The notes under the pieces: model-generated
Told to the model about the DNA's origin: nothing
What the model saw: the letters and a program-made list of their open reading frames with translations, nothing else
The model's database searches: none
Part shown: one piece after another, positions 1 to 11,800 of the stretch
Layout: each line of letters opens with the position of its first letter
Numbering within the stretch: position 1 is the stretch's first letter
Source of the DNA: Phymatolithon calcareum
Lineage: Eukaryota; Rhodophyta; Florideophyceae; Hapalidiales
Direction: 5' to 3'
Assembly: GCA_977006965.1 (NCBI GenBank)
Contig: OZ345368.1
Location: 868,001 to 932,000 of the forward strand
Length of the DNA stretch: 64,000 nucleotides
Translations under genes and position numbers: made by a program

Positions 1-90
1 GCTTAAGGGGCAGGACGACACGGCTGAGATGCCTAAGGGTTATATTTATTTGAGTGTCATTGCGAAGAAAATCAGGACTGGGTGAGCACT

Positions 91-645
91 TCTTTCTTTC
101 TTTAATGCAGGTTTCGGAGTTGTTCTAGACCAACTCCCCATCCTTACGGCTACAGTAGACTTTAACAGATACGAGTGGTGTCTGATGTCACAACAGCTCT
201 AAGCCGCACAAAGTGCAGAGCTTCGGGGTGCTTAACATCTAAATCTCTACGCAGCCAATCTTCAGCCGCCGTCCTTCAAAGGGATGACCTGAGTGGGAAA
301 CCATTTAGGATGCTCACGATAGCTGGTCATCTAGTTACCTTCTTTCATCTCCGTGAGTACTTCGATATCTCATCGGTAATTCTTCTTTTCTTTCTTGTTT
401 ATTGCGGGTTTTTGAAGTTGTCCTAAAACAACTCCAGATCCTTGCGGCTACAGTAGACTTTAGCAGGTAGGAGTGATACTTGATGCCACAGCAGCTCAAT
501 GCTGCACAAAGTGCAGACCTTCAGGGAGCTCAACATCAATTTCTCTACGCAGCCAATCTTTAGCAGCCGTCCTTCAAAGGGATGACCTGGGTTGGAAACC
601 ATTAGGATGCTCACGCTAGCTGGTAATTTCTTTACCTTCTTCACC
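91..645. repeat. 298-bp unit tandem duplication
   Basis: Two consecutive copies of about 280 bp lie at a fixed offset of 298 bp. For example GGCTACAGTAGACTTTA occurs at 148 and 446, and GGGATGACCT at 281 and 579. Each copy begins with a T/C-rich run (TTCTTTC type) and then a GTTGT-rich stretch. Short reading frames in the copies are not conserved between them, so no gene is called. Similar T/C-rich starts occur near 27205 and 30893, so the unit may belong to a dispersed family. Confidence 0.85.
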
Positions 646-719
646 TCCTTCTGTTCTCTCTTCCAACTTCCTTGACTATTTAAATGGTTGCTCTCCAACG
701 GATTTTACTATCATCACAG

Positions 720-895
720 ATGGTCCCTGATGTAGAAGATGAGATCAAACGACTCACACGTGAACTTGTTGGACGAGAAATACGAATCAATGAGGTCATG
801 AGTGGCCAGACTACGCTACATTAAAAAACTGTCCGAAAAACGTGCCCTGTTGCTCCTAGGTGAGTCGCTGTAAGCTTTTAAGTAAATCATTACAT
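720..895 (+). mobile_element. LINE-A 3'-end fragment
   Basis: Positions 732-824 translate to a C-terminus ending VGREIRINEVMSGQTTLH and a stop. This aligns with the end of the intact LINE-A ORF at 51849-53786 (VGRELRIKNVLSSQ). It is followed by the family's 3' tail: a GCCCTGTT..CTCCTAGGTGAG stretch and a GCTTTTAAGTAAAT motif. It is a strongly 5'-truncated, diverged copy. A close relative lies at 59640-60000. Confidence 0.8.
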
Positions 896-924
896 ATCCG
901 CAATGATTTATTCTGGCACTGATA

Positions 925-995
925 TGACGCATTGTCGCAATACCTGGCGGACCAGGCGACTCTCGTCCATGCTAAGAATGTGTCCAAGCCCGTTA
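925..995 (-). mobile_element. LINE-R fragment
   Basis: The stretch TGGCGGACCAGGCGACTC..GCTAAGAATGTGTCCAAGCC matches the LINE-R piece at 28951-28998. Read on the minus strand it gives the LGHIL..RLVRQVL type sequence usual near the C-terminus of non-LTR polyproteins. It is a short remnant. Confidence 0.6.
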
Positions 996-999
996 CATA

Positions 1000-1744
1000 A
1001 TTTCAATAATTAACGAACCCCTTGCCAAAAATGCTACTCCTTCAACTTCTCGTTTTTGAGCAAGGCCGTAGAAGCGGCTGTTACGTGGACGCCCTTCTTC
1101 ATGGATATATTGGATACATGTGGGACATTCCCTCCATCGACTCGCTCAACATCAGTCATCAACATGATGTCAAAAATGGAGAAGGTCTCGATGAAAAGGA
1201 TTGGTCTTGCGGTCTTTGAGTAAATCGTGTCAAGAACTCCAAAGAAGAGCCCAATGAATAAATCGACCTTCATTGACCCCACAACAGCATTTGAGTATGA
1301 TGGCGTCGTCGAGGATTTGGAAAGCAATGTCAACGTCCAGCATTGCCTTGCGGCCTTTTAGTAGATACCTGCCATAGTCCGCATGAATCCCAGAGTGGTC
1401 TTCTCTTCCACGTCAATCTGTTCGTCGGTGGATCTGATGGAAGCAGAACACGTCTTGCGATTTCGCTTCTTCCCCCCACATCAGTGCATGCTTACGAGCT
1501 GTGAGGGCACGGGGAGATTGGAACTGTCGCCTTCGCGAGAGCTGGGGCCCTCTTGAAACTCCCCGGGAGCACCTGTCTCCGTTGTGGAAGAACGACCATC
1601 TGAACAACGCAATTGACGCCGTGTGATACCGTGAGAGAACGTATCTGCCGAGTTGAACTATTAGCCGAGCGAAAAAACGCGTCGAACATATTGGGCCCAG
1701 TTCATCACCATGGCATATGTTGATAAGGGGAGTCAACGCTTTCA
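1000..1744. other. No gene supported (decayed sequence)
   Basis: Only short, mutually inconsistent frames occur here, such as minus-strand frames of 99 and 110 codons at 1034-1333 and 1413-1745. I recognise no motif in them. The stretch may be the worn remains of a mobile element. Confidence 0.4.
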
Positions 1745-2100
1745 TTCTCTCTCCTTTATCTCAAGACCGGAATTGGATTTCTGTTTAATTGCAGCTCCCT
1801 TTGTCAATTATCATTGCACCTGAGAGACTTTTCGTTGCGTTACAATCCATCGCTTACGCTTTCATTTAAGTCGTTGATTTCGGACATTTTCTTTGGATAG
1901 TATCAACTGCCATTTCCAGCATCTCTTTTTGAATATCCGAAAGTCATTGTTTGGGCATTAAGTTTGAAATATCCTTGAGAGCTTCATCTAGTTCGGAATC
2001 TTCGTTTCGTGATTGCTTTTTCCAGTATGGGAAGCGGTGAATTAACAAGTGCATGCAAAGAAGCGTGTGCTTCGCTCAAGAACGGCATTAACAACAGGAC
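1745..2100 (-). repeat. Dispersed repeat family G, copy 1
   Basis: The sequence from GGATTTCTGTTTAATTG through the ATTATCATTGCACCTGA block is repeated at 43009-43460 and, inverted, at 42060-42204. The 42060 copy reads as a peptide beginning MSEVNYLNETEAKD, so the family may derive from a coding sequence. The other two copies have lost that frame. Minus-strand frames just to the right (1984-2340, 118 codons) could be part of the same ancestral unit, but no domain is recognisable. Confidence 0.6.
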
Positions 2101-2339
2101 GCATGGGGAGAGATGACAAATGTCATAATACGTTGGCCACGTCTGCTGTTGCCAACAGCTTTCGCCTGTATACAAAGTCGCCGTTATTCGTTCCCTCGCC
2201 GCGATCTGGGAGCCTGGGGTATCGAATAGAAAAAGACCCGTCATAGAAAATGCGTTGGTCTTTAGGGTTACTTGCAACTCTGCAAAAAAGTGCCATTGTC
2301 TGAAGAACAGGTCACAACCTTTCTCGTGGCCGGACGTCA

Positions 2340-3095
2340 TACACTATATCACGTTTGAGCCGCTTCTAGCTTACGTACTGAATCTATGTCGATGGTCGGT
2401 TTAGGACTGCATAGCCTTTGAAGCCTGCTATCTCGTATAGGCTCCTGAAAAATTCTGAAATGCACCGCAGACAAAAACGATAATCGAAATTTTAGCTCGG
2501 AATAAAGAGCAAGTAACATTGGATCTCCATCAAGATCCGTACTCTCCATCCAAATATGTCGAAGAAGGAAGAATGCCAATGGTATTTTGTGTCCCCAGCT
2601 CTCTCGAATTGAAGCCCTTTGCTCATTTCATCTCTTCCGGCTTAGCCATTTTTGAACCTGTGTCATGCAGCTCAAGAAGCTGCAAAACGACTTCAGATAG
2701 TGGCTGCAAGGTGCTCGTGACATCACCATCATATTCTAAAATAATTCCCCTTCAGCTAATTTAAGATACGACAGCAAAAGGGAAAGCAGCGCATCATTTG
2801 GTCAATTTACCGTTTGTCAGTAGTGAATGACAATTAACTCAGGTCGTGTCTCGTGGAATTTGAGGTCTCGGGGGACGGGCGCCCAAAATAGAATTGCAAT
2901 TAATTTTTGCGGATGCGGCATGAACGAGAGGCATTGCGCAGAGTTGCAGTGCGCTTGGAACCTGCAGTTCACACGAACCCTTCTGCAGGACTGAATTGAC
3001 CTTCACGAAGAAGCTGATCCCGCAAGTTAGTATAAATCTGATTCTTTATTGGGAAAGAGGGGAACATCAAGTAATTTCATGAGCTGCTCTTTTCG
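2340..3095. other. No gene supported; possible frameshifted minus-strand remnant
   Basis: Minus-strand frames at 2349-2579 (76 codons) and a second frame over about 2560-2745 read as plausible protein in turn, which could indicate one frameshifted gene remnant. I see no known motif. The 2770-3090 part is the presumed upstream region of the 3123-3812 gene. Confidence 0.3.
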
Positions 3096-3122
3096 ATTGT
3101 GTTGTGCCATTTATTATTCACC

Positions 3123-3812
3123 ATGACATCCACGGCATGCGAATCTCCCTGGGGAAAGAAGTGCATTCTGATACATCCCAGACCTGCGTTTGTGACTCAT
3201 ACGGCTGTCGCATTAGGTGTCTGGAAATCCCAAAAAGATAACATTCAAACTGGAGAGGCAAGGAAAACGGAAGCCTATGACGAAGTCGATGCAGTAAGTT
3301 TGAATCTCAAGGAGCTAGGAGAAAAATTTTCCAAACGGCACCAGATTCAGCAAGAGTCAGCACAGTTCCAGGAAGACAAGAACATGTGCTGCACATTATC
3401 GATCGGATTTAGAAACGAGGGTCCAATTACAAAAGTTGAGCTTGGCCCCCATAACGTTAAGGTGTCTGCAGAGGAAAATGTTGTCGACTTCCATATAAGT
3501 TTGTCAAGACAGTCGCTGTCTGCGCTGGTCAAAGCACACGTCGGTGCCTCTGCTCAACAACAGCGGTCGCTGTCGAAAGTTTCAGCTCTTTCTTCAAGTC
3601 GAAAACTACCGTTGTGGAGATCATATGCCTTGACAGATTTGCCGCCGAAGAAAAGGAGTCGTTTCTTGACGTGTTGCCGCGAGGATAAACCAGAAGAGAA
3701 GCAGAAGGCATCGCCTCTTTCCAAGGCCGATCCTGAGAAATACAAGGAAGTCGATTGCTATTTGTCGGACCCTACCGTGCGTCACGATTGCCAAAGTTAC
3801 CAGGCAGCTTAG
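3123..3812 (+). CDS. Unrecognised 229-aa protein
   Basis: The function is not recognised. The first ATG of the open frame is at 3123, in a good eukaryotic context (CACCATGA); the frame also opens upstream with a GTG at 3099, which I do not use. The protein begins MTSTACES, lacks an obvious signal peptide or membrane segment, and has a Lys/Arg/Ser-rich second half containing PPKKRSRF followed by two adjacent cysteines (LTCC). That could be a nuclear-localisation-like basic patch, which is inference only. It ends ..CQSYQAA. The gene is convergent with the HtrA/Deg gene at 4016-5464, leaving about 200 bp for the two 3' ends. No paralogue was seen in the window. Absence of any recognised domain keeps confidence moderate; it could also be a chance ORF. 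Confidence 0.55.
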   Translation: MTSTACESPWGKKCILIHPRPAFVTHTAVALGVWKSQKDNIQTGEARKTEAYDEVDAVSLNLKELGEKFSKRHQIQQESAQFQEDKNMCCTLSIGFRNEGPITKVELGPHNVKVSAEENVVDFHISLSRQSLSALVKAHVGASAQQQRSLSKVSALSSSRKLPLWRSYALTDLPPKKRSRFLTCCREDKPEEKQKASPLSKADPEKYKEVDCYLSDPTVRHDCQSYQAA

Positions 3813-4015
3813 GGCTACGAGATTGCGACGGATTTAATAAGGAACAAAACAGAGACAAATGGAGAATATATTAAAGTCCCAAGTCACTTGACTAGTACAC
3901 CTCGCACACACTTCCCCTTAGCATACACGACGATGGCCTCCCTCCAATACCAATACAATCGCAATTCTGCCCGACGCAAAATGCAAAGTCCGTCCGCAAA
4001 TCCTGACCCGTATTA

Positions 4016-5464
4016 CTATGGACCAGGAATTACTATCCTGGGCATTCTCGCCGCAGAGTTAATAGCCGCCAAATCTCCGGTCTTAACGCCAATGTCCATA
4101 ACATTCCGCTTATCCCCTCGAATGACCTTCAGGTTCACAACCTGTCCCACGCCAAATCCATCGACAATAGCTTGTGCCTGCTTGACATTCTTAACGCCCT
4201 GTCCATTAATTGCCACGATGATATCGTATCTTCTGATTCCACCGCTTGCAGCCGGTGAACTCGGCACCACACGCATCACAAGCGCGCCTTCAACTTCAGG
4301 GATCAGTGCGTGTGCATTGGGGTCTTCATTGTTCTGCCGCGCGACCTGCGGCGTGACATTTGTCATTTGGATGCCAACGTAGGCATGTGCGATTGTATTC
4401 CCCTTTGCGAGTTCCTTCGCGATATCCTTAGCACGATCAATTGGGATAGCGAACCCAATCGCTTCCGCATTTACGCGTACCGCGGTATTAATGCCTACAA
4501 CTTCACCAAATTCATTCAGTAAAGGACCGCCCGAATTGCCCATGTTGAGCGGTGCGCTTGTCTGTATGAGGCTCATACGCTTGTCAGGGATTCCAACCTC
4601 TGCACTGGAGCGATTGAGAGAGCTGACAATACCGACCGTCACAGTGTTATCGAGCCCAACAGGATTTCCAACGGCGATGACCCAGTCACCGACCTGAAGA
4701 TCCGCGGATACACCAAGCGGCGCCACAGGAAGCGAGCCACCCTGCGGGTCAACTTTGACAACGGCGAGGTCGAGCAGTTCATCCGTCCCCTTCACGACAC
4801 CCACAAAACTGCGACCATCGGTGAGCGTCACAGTTACCTTTTCAGCGCCCTTAACTACATGCGAATTAGTAATGACGAGTCCATCCTTAGTTGTAATAAA
4901 TCCAGAGCCCTGTCCGCGCATCAGCCGTCGTGGTTCAGGTCCACCAGCGCGGGGCTTGCCATAATATTCCCCGAAGAATTTCTTAAGCAAAGGGTCATCA
5001 AAGAGCGCGCCACCATCTTCGCCATTTCCAGGATTCAGCAAGATACCAGCTGGTCCGCGTACGACGCGCTCAGTATCAATGCGCACGACGGCGGCACCCA
5101 CGGCGCGCACTGCTGCAGTGACAAACGACGTTGACACGCGACGTCCAGGCGCAGGCTCTGGCGCAGGTGGTGGGCTCCCTGCGCGTCTTAATCGTTCGAG
5201 AAAACCGCCAACCACCGGCGCAGTGGCCGGTTGCGCGGCCGTGGCATGGACGGATGCGGCACCACCAGCACCGCTCACAGCAAACAGCGCGGCTGCAACA
5301 GCGACAGCGGCTTTACGCCCTGGAAAATTGCCAGATGCTGAGGCACTGCAAGTTTCTCGCCGCCGCCCAGAAAGGGGTCGTGAAAGAACAGGCGTGTTGC
5401 GCAGCGCAAGCGGTGTCGCAAAAGCAGGGCCGCCAGCTGGCGCACAAGCGGACGGAACGGACAT
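4016..5464 (-). CDS. Deg/HtrA serine protease with one PDZ domain, probably plastid-targeted
   Basis: This is a trypsin-like HtrA/DegP family protease of 482 aa. The catalytic triad is visible: His202 in TNSHVVKG, Asp232 in LLDLAVVKVD and Ser311 in MGNSGGPLLN. It also has the family's GQGSGFI and VGNPVGLDNTVTVGIVSS stretches. A single PDZ domain spans roughly residues 345-465 (GALVMRVVPSSPAASGG..DIIVAINGQ). The first ~75 residues are Ser/Arg/Ala-rich and end in a hydrophobic Ala/Val stretch with a VHATAA site, which looks like a bipartite stroma-then-lumen leader. Known family members of this build (Deg1/Deg8, cyanobacterial Hho proteases) degrade damaged lumenal and photosystem proteins; lumen location here is inference. 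ATG at 5464. Intron-free. Convergent with 3123-3812; its upstream side faces the 3' end of the CHD gene. Confidence 0.93.
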   Translation of the reverse strand: MSVPSACAPAGGPAFATPLALRNTPVLSRPLSGRRRETCSASASGNFPGRKAAVAVAAALFAVSGAGGAASVHATAAQPATAPVVGGFLERLRRAGSPPPAPEPAPGRRVSTSFVTAAVRAVGAAVVRIDTERVVRGPAGILLNPGNGEDGGALFDDPLLKKFFGEYYGKPRAGGPEPRRLMRGQGSGFITTKDGLVITNSHVVKGAEKVTVTLTDGRSFVGVVKGTDELLDLAVVKVDPQGGSLPVAPLGVSADLQVGDWVIAVGNPVGLDNTVTVGIVSSLNRSSAEVGIPDKRMSLIQTSAPLNMGNSGGPLLNEFGEVVGINTAVRVNAEAIGFAIPIDRAKDIAKELAKGNTIAHAYVGIQMTNVTPQVARQNNEDPNAHALIPEVEGALVMRVVPSSPAASGGIRRYDIIVAINGQGVKNVKQAQAIVDGFGVGQVVNLKVIRGDKRNVMDIGVKTGDLAAINSAARMPRIVIPGP

Positions 5465-5839
5465 GACGCGTGCGATGGGCGCGGTGACTTGAACGCTAAA
5501 ATCGTATAAACGGTTAGCGTGCTCAGCCGTCTAACTCGGTTTGGCGAGGAGCATACGGTTTGGTGAGCCAAGGTTTTGGTACTGATCCGGCCTTGACCGG
5601 GGTTGCTATGGCGGGTAGGCGATGCGATCTCGTTTAGCGAAGATGATGCCAGCAGTGAACATGGCCAAATCTGGTTGGAAGGAAGGAAAACTTCAATATT
5701 TGGCAACTTTTTAAGTTTTTCATTCATTTAAGTTATTGGTATCATACACAAGCTACTGTCGTCGAAAGCCATGATAAATTCCTAAAATTTCTAGAAACTC
5801 CTCAAGTATCATACTCCTACTATTCCAGGTTTCCTCAAG

Positions 5840-8800
5840 TTAGTCCTCATCACCAGAAGCTCGCATAACATCTTCCCCACAGCTTTCGTCTAGAGCCGCA
5901 TTGTCATCAGGAGGACCGGCGACGTGAAGGCGTCTTTCAGAATCACCCTCATCACACATATTAACATCATCGAGAGCTCCATTTTCAAGCTCTTTCACTT
6001 CCTCAGTCTCAATAGGCTGAGCCACAGGCGGTAGTTCTTCATCACTGTCATCCCGATAGCGTTCCGGGCGCCGTTTCGCGCGCTTGGGCTTCATTTCTTT
6101 CACAGGGGCGGGTTCCTCCTTCACGCGCGCCTTGCGGTCTCCCCTAGCCTCTCCTCTTTTGCCTTTCGATGGTGAAACAAACGTCTTCCGTACGTATTTC
6201 TCGCAAAGCTCTGCGCCTGGCAAGTCCTGAATAAGTTCTTGCACAAGCGAATTGCTCAGTCCAAAGTATTCGGGGCCCGAAACAGTAGTATGCAACCTCT
6301 TGCGGTCATCAGGAGTAGCGTCGCGAATTGCGCTCATAACATGAGTCCAGCAGGCGGAGCTCGAGGTGTCCCTCTTAACGAAATGTTCCCCATCCATGCA
6401 GGTGACTTGGAACACAGGGCTCGGCCCACCATCGTCAAGAATTTCGCAGACATACTTACATTGCCGCGTGATGTCGACCATTGACACATATTCCCTCACA
6501 GCCCGGTATCCGATAGGATAGATAGTTCGCTCAGTATGGAACGCTTTGCGCGTAGGGTCGACATCACCAAGCTTCTCAATTGTGAGAACGCCTAGTCGAA
6601 TAGGAAACACCACTTTGTCATTCTCATCCAGTTCAACCTTGTGCATGATGGATTCCTTCACCCTCGCATCCTTTGCGTTTCGCGTTCCCGCGACCGGTGC
6701 ATCACTTCCTCGCAATTCAGATTCTCCCTTCGAGTTACTCTCTGCGTTTCCGGTTGTACGCCGCCGCTTTGCTGGACGCGGTTTCTCCTCTACTCCGATG
6801 AGATACTCGCTTCCATCCGCCTTCACACGCCCGAAATCGTGCTCCTCGGGGCCCCAGTCCGGCAGTTCAAGCTTGAGCGTTACGTTAGAATGAATCTTCT
6901 TCTGCTGCTTCAGGAAACGGAGAAGACGTCGCGTGATTTTGTCCCCCGGAACACTTTCAAACGCGTTCGGAATGACCCCAGCCACAGCGCCTTCATTAAG
7001 AGTACAGAGCAAACCACCGTCCGTTTTCACAGCTTTACCTCTTCCTCCCTTGGACGCCCCCTTCCTGATGACCGGTTTCACGTCAAAATCGTCCACGCTG
7101 TGCTGCCGCTTCCGATGCGCCAACTTTGACCCCGACTTTGACTTTTGTGCCGACGTTTTTCCGGGAGAGCCGTTTTCAGGATTATTCTTGGGCAGAATAA
7201 TGTTAATCAGCCGCTGCGTCCGAGCTGCAAACATCTTGTCCTTTGGAAAGAACGTTAGAATATCCGGGTCAGCGACATCTTGAATGTTTGCCGGTATCAC
7301 AAAGTTATCTGCGTCGAAGTCGCGTCCAGTTTGAGTATGATCTTCCAGGGTTTCGCGAATGTAGTCGATTACGGCCTGTGCAAGCAAATCACGGAAGGGA
7401 AGAGACTCGTCCAATGCAATTTGATTCTGGTCAAACCCATGCGTAGCCACACCTTGCAGAAGCCCAATGTCCACCTTGACTCTATTATTCAGCCACCATT
7501 CTGGTAATCGCTCACGGCCCACTGGAGATCCCTTCTTTTCAACGCGTTTCAACACACTTTCATCCAACATGGCCGTTAACACCTCACGTCGAAGAAGATC
7601 GATCATTGCACTTCTCTCAGAAAACTTCTTTGCATTAACGATCGTGACGCGAGCGTCCTCCATTTGCTGCAGCGTGAATCGAGATCCGCCTCGTTTCTTC
7701 CTCGGCTTCGATTCCGGCTTGTCGTTCATGACGACATCAGTCTTATCTTTCTCGAGAACATCTTCCAGCTTCGGTCCCATCACTTCAAAATACCGCGAAA
7801 GGTGTGCCTTATTCCTCTTACACCATTCATCGGCGACCAGCATTGTTGCGCACATTTCAGCAAACTCTTTCGCGTATTCAGCAATTGCACTCGGTTCCTT
7901 CTTCGGTAACACAGCACGAACTTTAACCAAAGGCCAAGATGGTTCACCGTCGTTATTCAAAGGCGGTCCGCCATTCGTACACATGTATTTCGCAAAATCG
8001 CTTTTCTCCTTTTTGCTCCATTGACGGTTCGCTTCCGCCAACCTCCGCTCGCGCTCGAGATTCTGCTCCTCCCGCTGCTGCTCGCGAGCAATTCGTTTCT
8101 CTTCCTTAATCAAACGGGCCTTCTCGTTTTCTTCCGATAGCTTCGCTTGACGTTCAGCGCGCTTCTTCATGCGAACAAACCCACGGACAAGCTTTCGCAC
8201 GCGAACATTCAAAACATTAACCTGTGGCCACTTTCTGCTAGCCAATTCGTCAGGAGCGACAAACATTACTTGTCGCTTCTCATCATCTGTGTTGTTCCCG
8301 TCATCGCTGTCTGAACTGGAATTGTCATCATCATCGTCGGCATGCTTTCCGTTTGGTTCTCTACGCAACTTGGTCTTAGACAGTTTCTTCGATGAACTAC
8401 GCTTCCGACCCTCGACGTCAGACATGCCATTACCGGATCCGTCACTGTCAGACCCGCCATCGTTCGATGTATTATTCCTGGATGCACCACTTTCTTTCTG
8501 TCGCTGTTGAACAGGAGGAGGCTGAACACGACCGCGGAAAACCAAATCAGGATCAACTAGCATTTGCTGGTAGCTTCCAAATCCATGCTTGTGAGTTCCA
8601 CGAAGAAGATCTCTGTCGAAAGAGGCATCCCACCAGTCATCTAAGGCTTGAGAACCAGAAGCACCAACAACCGGCATTTCGCTCCCCTCGCCGAGAGAGC
8701 CGTTCAGTTCCAAAGTTCGAATGCCAGAGAGGAGTTCCATTCGCTCTAAAATGGACGTTCCATTGCGAACAAGGTACGCAACATAGTCATCGGTAAACAG

Positions 8801-11800
8801 AATAGGATCCGTAAAATTAGTTACCTCGGGATCCGCTGGTCCGAGCAAATTACCATACTGATCGGGCTCCCCGTCCTGCTCAACTTCTGATTCCTCTTCA
8901 CTTTCATCGTCTTCTTCGCTTTCTTGCTCCTTATCTTCGTCGTCTTCTTCGTCCGATACTGACTTGCGTTTTCTAGACGATTTCTTGGACTTCGTTCGAG
9001 CGCGACCCACAATGGTGCGATGCGGTGCAAAAGCTTCGTTCAAAATGGTTGCCATTCTCTCCTTAATTTCCGCAATTTTCGTTTGTCCTTTAGGAAATTC
9101 GGCCAAACTCTTCTCAGTGATCTCCCAACAAAACCGCATAAGCCCTTTGCAGAATTGCGCAACATCATCAACATTGCGGCGATCGGTCACAGGTGCACCT
9201 GCAAACTCCAAGATCTCGTGCCAACGGCCCCATCCCATGCTCAACAAAGCGCGCTGTAAACGATGTCGCTCACCCTTGTTGAACAAACGCTTTCCGTTCG
9301 CCCCGAACTTGGCTGGGCCTTCATCCCCAGACACCTCTTCATCCATATCCGACTCATCAGATCCCAGCTTGGGCTGGTACCGCACTGTCTGCCGCCGCCG
9401 CCGAGGAAGCACTTCGATATTAGGGTCAGGAGCAGCAGAGGCTTCGGGCATGAGCTTCTTCCAGAAATCAGGATCATCCAAGTCCACATTAGGACCCTTT
9501 GTGTTTTCACTCTCGGCTGCAAAAGAGGCTTTCGTGGCAAACGCCGCTTTGGAGAATTCAGACGGGCCTGCGTTGGCTGCAGTCGACCGCAAAACTTTGG
9601 TACGTCTCGACAAGATTTGGTGAATGTCTTCAGACGTGAATGCATCGGCGGCTGCATTATCCTCGTTGAAAACGTCGTAAGCGCCTTTCTTCAACAGAGA
9701 GTCGATATCAGCACGATGCATGTCATTGAGCAGACTAGTACTCTTATTCTTGTTGCCTGCTTTTGATGGTCCTCCAATGAGCGGTGCCGATTTACCCATG
9801 TTTTGCAAAATGGCTTGATCGAGACCAAGTTTCTTGGACGCTCTGTCAAACATATCTTGCTCGTAAGTCCCGCGTGTGATCAACCGATACACCTTCACTT
9901 CAGTTTTCTGCCCAATTCGATGACATCGAGCTTGGGCTTGAACGTCGTTCTGCGGATTCCAATCGGAGTCGTAAATGATAACCGTATCCGCCACAGTCAA
10001 ATTAATTCCTTGACCGCCAGCTCGGGTGCACAACAAAAATACAAACTTGTCCGTGTCTTGTTTCGAAAATCGATCAATCGCTTGCTGGCGATCATTGCCA
10101 CGAACACGGCCGTCAATCCGTTCGTAGCCCCACCTTTTGTCCAAAAGGTAGTCCTCCAAAATGTCGAGCACACGGATCATTTGAGAAAATACGAGTACTC
10201 GATGGCCCTGCTTCTTCAACTGAGGCAACAGTTTGTCCACAAGAACCATTTTCCCAGAGGCTTCCACCAGATGCCTCATTGGTGTTCGGTCCTCTGTCGG
10301 AACAAATTCGGCCGTCTCAATCTGCTCCACACCCTTGATAAGATAGGGATGGTTGCAACATTTTCGAAGCTCCATCACAATGTTGCGCAAGTTTCCAACA
10401 TTTGACGACTTCGCACCCTTGTCCAAAAAGGAAAAGTTTTGTTCTAGCATGGCTCTGTACCATTTCTTCTGCACACGTGTGAGTTCAACCGAGACGACAG
10501 TTTCTTCCTTTGGTGGGATACTCTTCTCGACATCTTCCTTCAATCGGCGCAGGAGGAACGGCCTTAAAAGAGCTTTGAGACTGTCCACGGTTTCAGCGTC
10601 CTTAATATCGCCGAACTTTTCGGCGAATTCCTTCTCGGACATGAACTGTGCAGGTTCCAAAAAGTTCAACAATGCCCATACCTCCAATGAGTTGTTCTGG
10701 ATCGGAGTACCCGTGAGCAGCACCCTGTGTTCTGCCTTGAAATTTTTAAGCTCATCGACAAGCCTTGACGCACGATTCTTTAGTCGATGCGCTTCGTCAA
10801 CGACCATGGACTTCCAGTTGATGTACTTCAGCTTGTTAGCGTCCTGCAAAATTGTTTCGTATGTGGTAATCATCACGTGCCACTTGAACGGAGGTCCCTT
10901 CTGCGGAGTCCCGTAAGACCATTCGTATTCCTGGATGATACGCCGGCTCTCTGTGCTTCCGTGGTACACAATTGTGTTCAGCTCAGTCCAGTTCTGAAAC
11001 TCTCGTTGCCAATGTCCGAGGGTAGACAGTGGAGCCAGCACAAGGAAAGGGCCGAGAATATTTCTTCCAGCAAAAAGCTCATTGATGTAGGAAACAGACT
11101 GAATAGTCTTACCCAGACCCATTTCATCTGCCAGAATGCAACCCTGCTGGTTATACCAGCATGATACCAGCCAGTTGAAGCCTTCCATTTGATAATCACG
11201 AAGGGCACCATCATTTCGAAACGTTGGCATGGGCAATGTTTTGTAGTCCGACGCAAGCGGTCGCGGTTTCAGCGTGAGCATTTCCTCCGGTGGACGCTCA
11301 TTTCTCTTTCGGTATTCGGCAATCTTGTTGTCATCCTTGACATCTTCCGCAAGTTCCCACGAAGAATCTGAATACGGAAGAGCGCACCACTTGACAAAAT
11401 ACTCCGGTTCATCACGAGCATTGATTCGGTCGGATAATACACGATCTATAGTCACAAAGTCTTCCGGGATCAATTCGTCTTCCTCTGAATCTGGAGACAA
11501 GTTGTTAGCAGTTCCACGTTGAAGATCGACGAATTCTTGCTTTCGCAAAAATCTTCGCAATCTCGACTTGCCCTGACTTTGCTTCAAAACGACAGACTCG
11601 TCGACCCATTCACAATGAATGTACGACAAGTGCTTCCACTTCACCAGATATTCATACTCAGATTCACCAGGCTTCGTGGGGGCAACGGCCTTGTTGGCGG
11701 CGTCGCGTCGGGAAGACGGGCTCAAAATACTGGGCTTCGAGTACCCATCTTTAGATGGTAGAGGAGGTTTCGCGGCAGAATTAGGAAGACTGTTAGTCTG

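Noticed and set aside
3099-3122. Upstream start of the 229-aa protein
   Set aside because: The codon at 3099 is GTG; the first ATG (3123) has a better context and is the plausible eukaryotic start.
5079-5492. 137-codon Ala/Arg-rich plus-strand frame
   Set aside because: Antisense to the leader and N-terminus of the Deg/HtrA gene; composition is fully explained by that gene.
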